Origin: Labilibaculum euxinicum
Lineage (GTDB): Bacteria > Bacteroidota > Bacteroidia > Bacteroidales > Marinifilaceae
Length of the DNA stretch: 64,000 bases
Assembly: GCF_009795715.1 (NCBI RefSeq)
Contig: NZ_WTCR01000011.1
Location: forward strand, 62,001-126,000
Direction: 5' to 3'
Shown: positions 61,805 to 64,000 of the stretch, piece by piece
Position numbering within the stretch: position 1 is the first letter of the stretch
How the letters are laid out: every line of letters begins with the position of its first letter
Notes under the pieces: generated by a model
Databases searched by the model: none
Seen by the model: only the letters and a program-made list of their open reading frames with translations
What the model was told of the DNA's origin: nothing
Position numbers and translations under genes: made by a program

Positions 61805-64000
61805 CTAAATCCATTTCACATAGTTAAAATCCTGACGATGAGGAAGGTTGCAATTACACGCATACATTCTCAATCCAAAATCGAAGATCCCCGGATCATT
61901 CAACACCAAATCCAAACGATAGAAGGCCAGTGAATCCACCTTCCGGTCAAGAATTAACGGTTCTGTACGAATTGGGCCAGGTTTTTGAGCATCTATGGTA
62001 GCTCTTAGTACCAATTCAACGCAAATATCTTCATCGATCAAATCCTTTAAATCAAGTGCTGCTTCCACATGATAATTTTCACCTGACAAGTATTTGTGCT
62101 TAGGAGTACTTGGTGCATCCACAGAAACCACTTCAATTTTATCCCATGAAGCAAGAATTTTCTTTTTCCAATTGGCAGTATCTTTTGCCATTTCATAGTC
62201 TCCCTCCTTCAATTTTAGAACACGTTGATGCATTTTACTGTAAAAACGATCTTTATAATCGTCAATCATACGCTTGGTTGTATATTCCGGTGCAATTTCA
62301 GCAATACATTTTTTAACGTACTGAATCCAATCAACCGGAATGTTGTTCTCATCACGCTTATAGTATAGAGGTATTATTTCATTTTCGAACATTGAATAAA
62401 TTGTCTGCGCATCCAATTCATCCTGAAACGATTGACTTTCATAGGTTCTGTCATCGGTCAGTGCCCATCCTGCTCCTTCACGATAACCTTCCAGCCACCA
62501 TCCGTCAAGTACACTAAAATTAAGAACTCCATTCATAACAGCCTTTTCACCCGATGTTCCGGAAGCTTCCAGCGGACGGGTTGGCGTGTTCATCCAGATA
62601 TCAACACCTTTAACCAAGCGCTGTCCCAATTCCATGTCATAATTCTCAAGGAATAAAATTTTCCCTTCAAATTCAGGACGACGAGACACATCAACAATGC
62701 GTTTAATTAAATCCTGTCCTGCTTTATCTGCAGGATGTGCTTTTCCTGCAAAAATAAATTGCACCGGTTTTTCAGGATTATTTAAGAGTTCGGCCAATCG
62801 GTCTATATCACTAAATAATAAATGCGCACGCTTATAAGTAGCGAATCGGCGGGCAAATCCAATGGTAAGAGCATTCTCATCTATCGAATCCATTATCTCA
62901 ACTAAAGAACGGGGATCCTCATATCTTTTGATCCAGTTCTTTTGGAAACGATCTTTCGCGAAATCAATCAATTTTTTACGCAATACATTTTTAATGCTCC
63001 AAATTTTTTCATCAGCAACATCGTATATTTTTTTCCAATATTCTTTGTTCGACAAATCATTTAAGAATCCTTCATCGAATTCCTGTTCGTGCAAAGTTCT
63101 CCATTCTTTTGCAGTCCAGCTAGGATAATGCACTCCATTTGTTACGTACCCAATATGCAATTCCTCAGGAAAATATCCCTGATAAAGATTATTGAACATT
63201 TCCTGAGAAATCTTGCCGTGAAGCATACTTACTCCGTTCATGGCAACCGATGTATTGGCTGCCAAGTTACTCATCGAAAACCTCTCGTTATAATCCAAAG
63301 GATTTACTCTTCCCAAAGCAAGGAATTGATCCCATCCTAATTTCAGTTTCTCAGGAACATAAGACAGATAATGTCTGATCATATCAGGAGAAAAAGTATC
63401 ATGTCCGGCTGGTACCGGCGTATGTGTAGTAAAAAGGGAGGAAGCTCTTACAATTTCCAAAGCCACTTCGTATTGATAACCATCAGAAATCAGATTGATC
63501 AATCTCTCTACATTTATTAATGCGGCATGTCCCTCGTTGCAATGATACAAGTCAGGTTGAATATCAATAGCATCGAGAGTTTTGATACCTCCCATTCCCA
63601 AAAGAATTTCCTGCTTAATCCGGTGATCCCAGTCGCCGCCATATAATTGATGAGTTAAAGAACGATCTCTCTCATCATTCATTTCGGTTTCGGTATCCAA
63701 AAGATATAAGGAAATTCTACCCACTTCAACCTTCCATATTTTTGCTGTAACAGTTCTTCCTTCCAAAGAAAGGGAAATGGTTTTTGCAAATCCTGAACTA
63801 TCTCTCACCCTTACAATTGGCAACTGAGAAAATTTTTGTTCGTCCAGCTCAACCAACTGCTCGCCATTTAAAGATAAACGCTGGGTAAAGTATCCAAACC
63901 GATACATAAAACCAACCGCAACCATATCCACATTAGAGTCACTGGCTTCTTTTAAATAATCGCCCGCCAATATTCCCAATCCTCCGGAATAAATCTTCAG
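61805..64000 (-). CDS. glgP: Alpha-glucan phosphorylase (partial)
   Basis: At least 731 residues are visible and the frame is open to the right edge, so the N-terminus is missing; the TTG at 63979 sits inside SGGLGILAGD and is not the start. It is the TIGR02094-type GT35 family: HCNEGHAALINVERL, HTPVPAGHDTFSPDMI, FARRFATYKRAHLLF, and the pyridoxal-phosphate region ASGTSGEKAVMNGVLNFSVLDGWW. It releases glucose-1-phosphate from glycogen. Convergent to the glgB group. Confidence 0.92.
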   Translation of the reverse strand: MKIYSGGLGILAGDYLKEASDSNVDMVAVGFMYRFGYFTQRLSLNGEQLVELDEQKFSQLPIVRVRDSSGFAKTISLSLEGRTVTAKIWKVEVGRISLYLLDTETEMNDERDRSLTHQLYGGDWDHRIKQEILLGMGGIKTLDAIDIQPDLYHCNEGHAALINVERLINLISDGYQYEVALEIVRASSLFTTHTPVPAGHDTFSPDMIRHYLSYVPEKLKLGWDQFLALGRVNPLDYNERFSMSNLAANTSVAMNGVSMLHGKISQEMFNNLYQGYFPEELHIGYVTNGVHYPSWTAKEWRTLHEQEFDEGFLNDLSNKEYWKKIYDVADEKIWSIKNVLRKKLIDFAKDRFQKNWIKRYEDPRSLVEIMDSIDENALTIGFARRFATYKRAHLLFSDIDRLAELLNNPEKPVQFIFAGKAHPADKAGQDLIKRIVDVSRRPEFEGKILFLENYDMELGQRLVKGVDIWMNTPTRPLEASGTSGEKAVMNGVLNFSVLDGWWLEGYREGAGWALTDDRTYESQSFQDELDAQTIYSMFENEIIPLYYKRDENNIPVDWIQYVKKCIAEIAPEYTTKRMIDDYKDRFYSKMHQRVLKLKEGDYEMAKDTANWKKKILASWDKIEVVSVDAPSTPKHKYLSGENYHVEAALDLKDLIDEDICVELVLRATIDAQKPGPIRTEPLILDRKVDSLAFYRLDLVLNDPGIFDFGLRMYACNCNLPHRQDFNYVKWI

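Overview
The window comes from a member of the Bacteroidota. The evidence is TonB-dependent receptors with N-terminal carboxypeptidase-regulatory domains, many families typical of the phylum (DUF4876, DUF6850, DUF4857, DUF2023, M13 peptidase, FldA), low GC, and repeated use of the Bacteroidota -7 promoter element TAnnTTTG. NrdDG, flavodoxin, a succinate/propionate-type biotin carboxylase and glycogen enzymes suit an anaerobic or facultative marine fermenter, perhaps of the Marinifilaceae type. That placement is inference. I saw no rRNA, tRNA, CRISPR array or intact insertion sequence.

1-17.6 kb is a cobalamin-controlled region with four cobalamin riboswitches. Two lie in almost identical duplicated leaders ahead of TonB-dependent receptors; the first of these receptors heads an operon with a PepSY membrane protein and an exported CbiK-type chelatase. 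The third, on the plus strand, precedes a small ORF, an AspT/YidE-type transporter and the three subunits of a biotin-dependent acyl-CoA (propionyl/methylmalonyl-CoA) carboxylase. The fourth precedes the anaerobic ribonucleotide reductase nrdDG. Together they link corrin uptake, B12-linked propionate metabolism and B12-independent DNA precursor synthesis.

17.8-27.6 kb is a long minus-strand operon for an uncharacterised envelope system: TonB receptor, DUF4876 lipoprotein, DUF6850 barrel, ABC ATPase and permease, DUF4857 membrane protein, OB-fold lipoprotein and a small PepSY protein. A perfect 10-bp-arm palindrome lies at its predicted transcription start. 27.7-29.7 kb is a small accessory island: a lipoprotein with a damaged N-terminus, a small secreted protein, and a C39-like cysteine protease with a ferredoxin-type cysteine motif at its N-terminus, overlapped by a 21-codon HU-like ORF.

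30-36 kb carries a DUF2023/flavodoxin pair, a hemerythrin protein coupled to a degenerate response regulator, a possible PD-(D/E)XK protein and several small genes. 36-43 kb carries pyrD and an SOS-type group: short DnaE, Y-family polymerase and a LexA-like autocleaving repressor with an inverted-repeat operator. Related intergenic repeats flank dnaE. At 43.1-43.75 kb, ten exact 42-bp units lie between two direct repeats.

43.9-53.6 kb holds an M13 peptidase, mnmA, a GAF protein, DUF3820, modABC, the remnant of a Crp/Fnr regulator, an MsrQ-like protein and an intact Crp/Fnr regulator. 53.7-64 kb holds PEP carboxylase and a storage-glucan group (glgB, a GH13 enzyme, and an alpha-glucan phosphorylase that runs off the right end) with a methyltransferase and a lysine-rich small protein.
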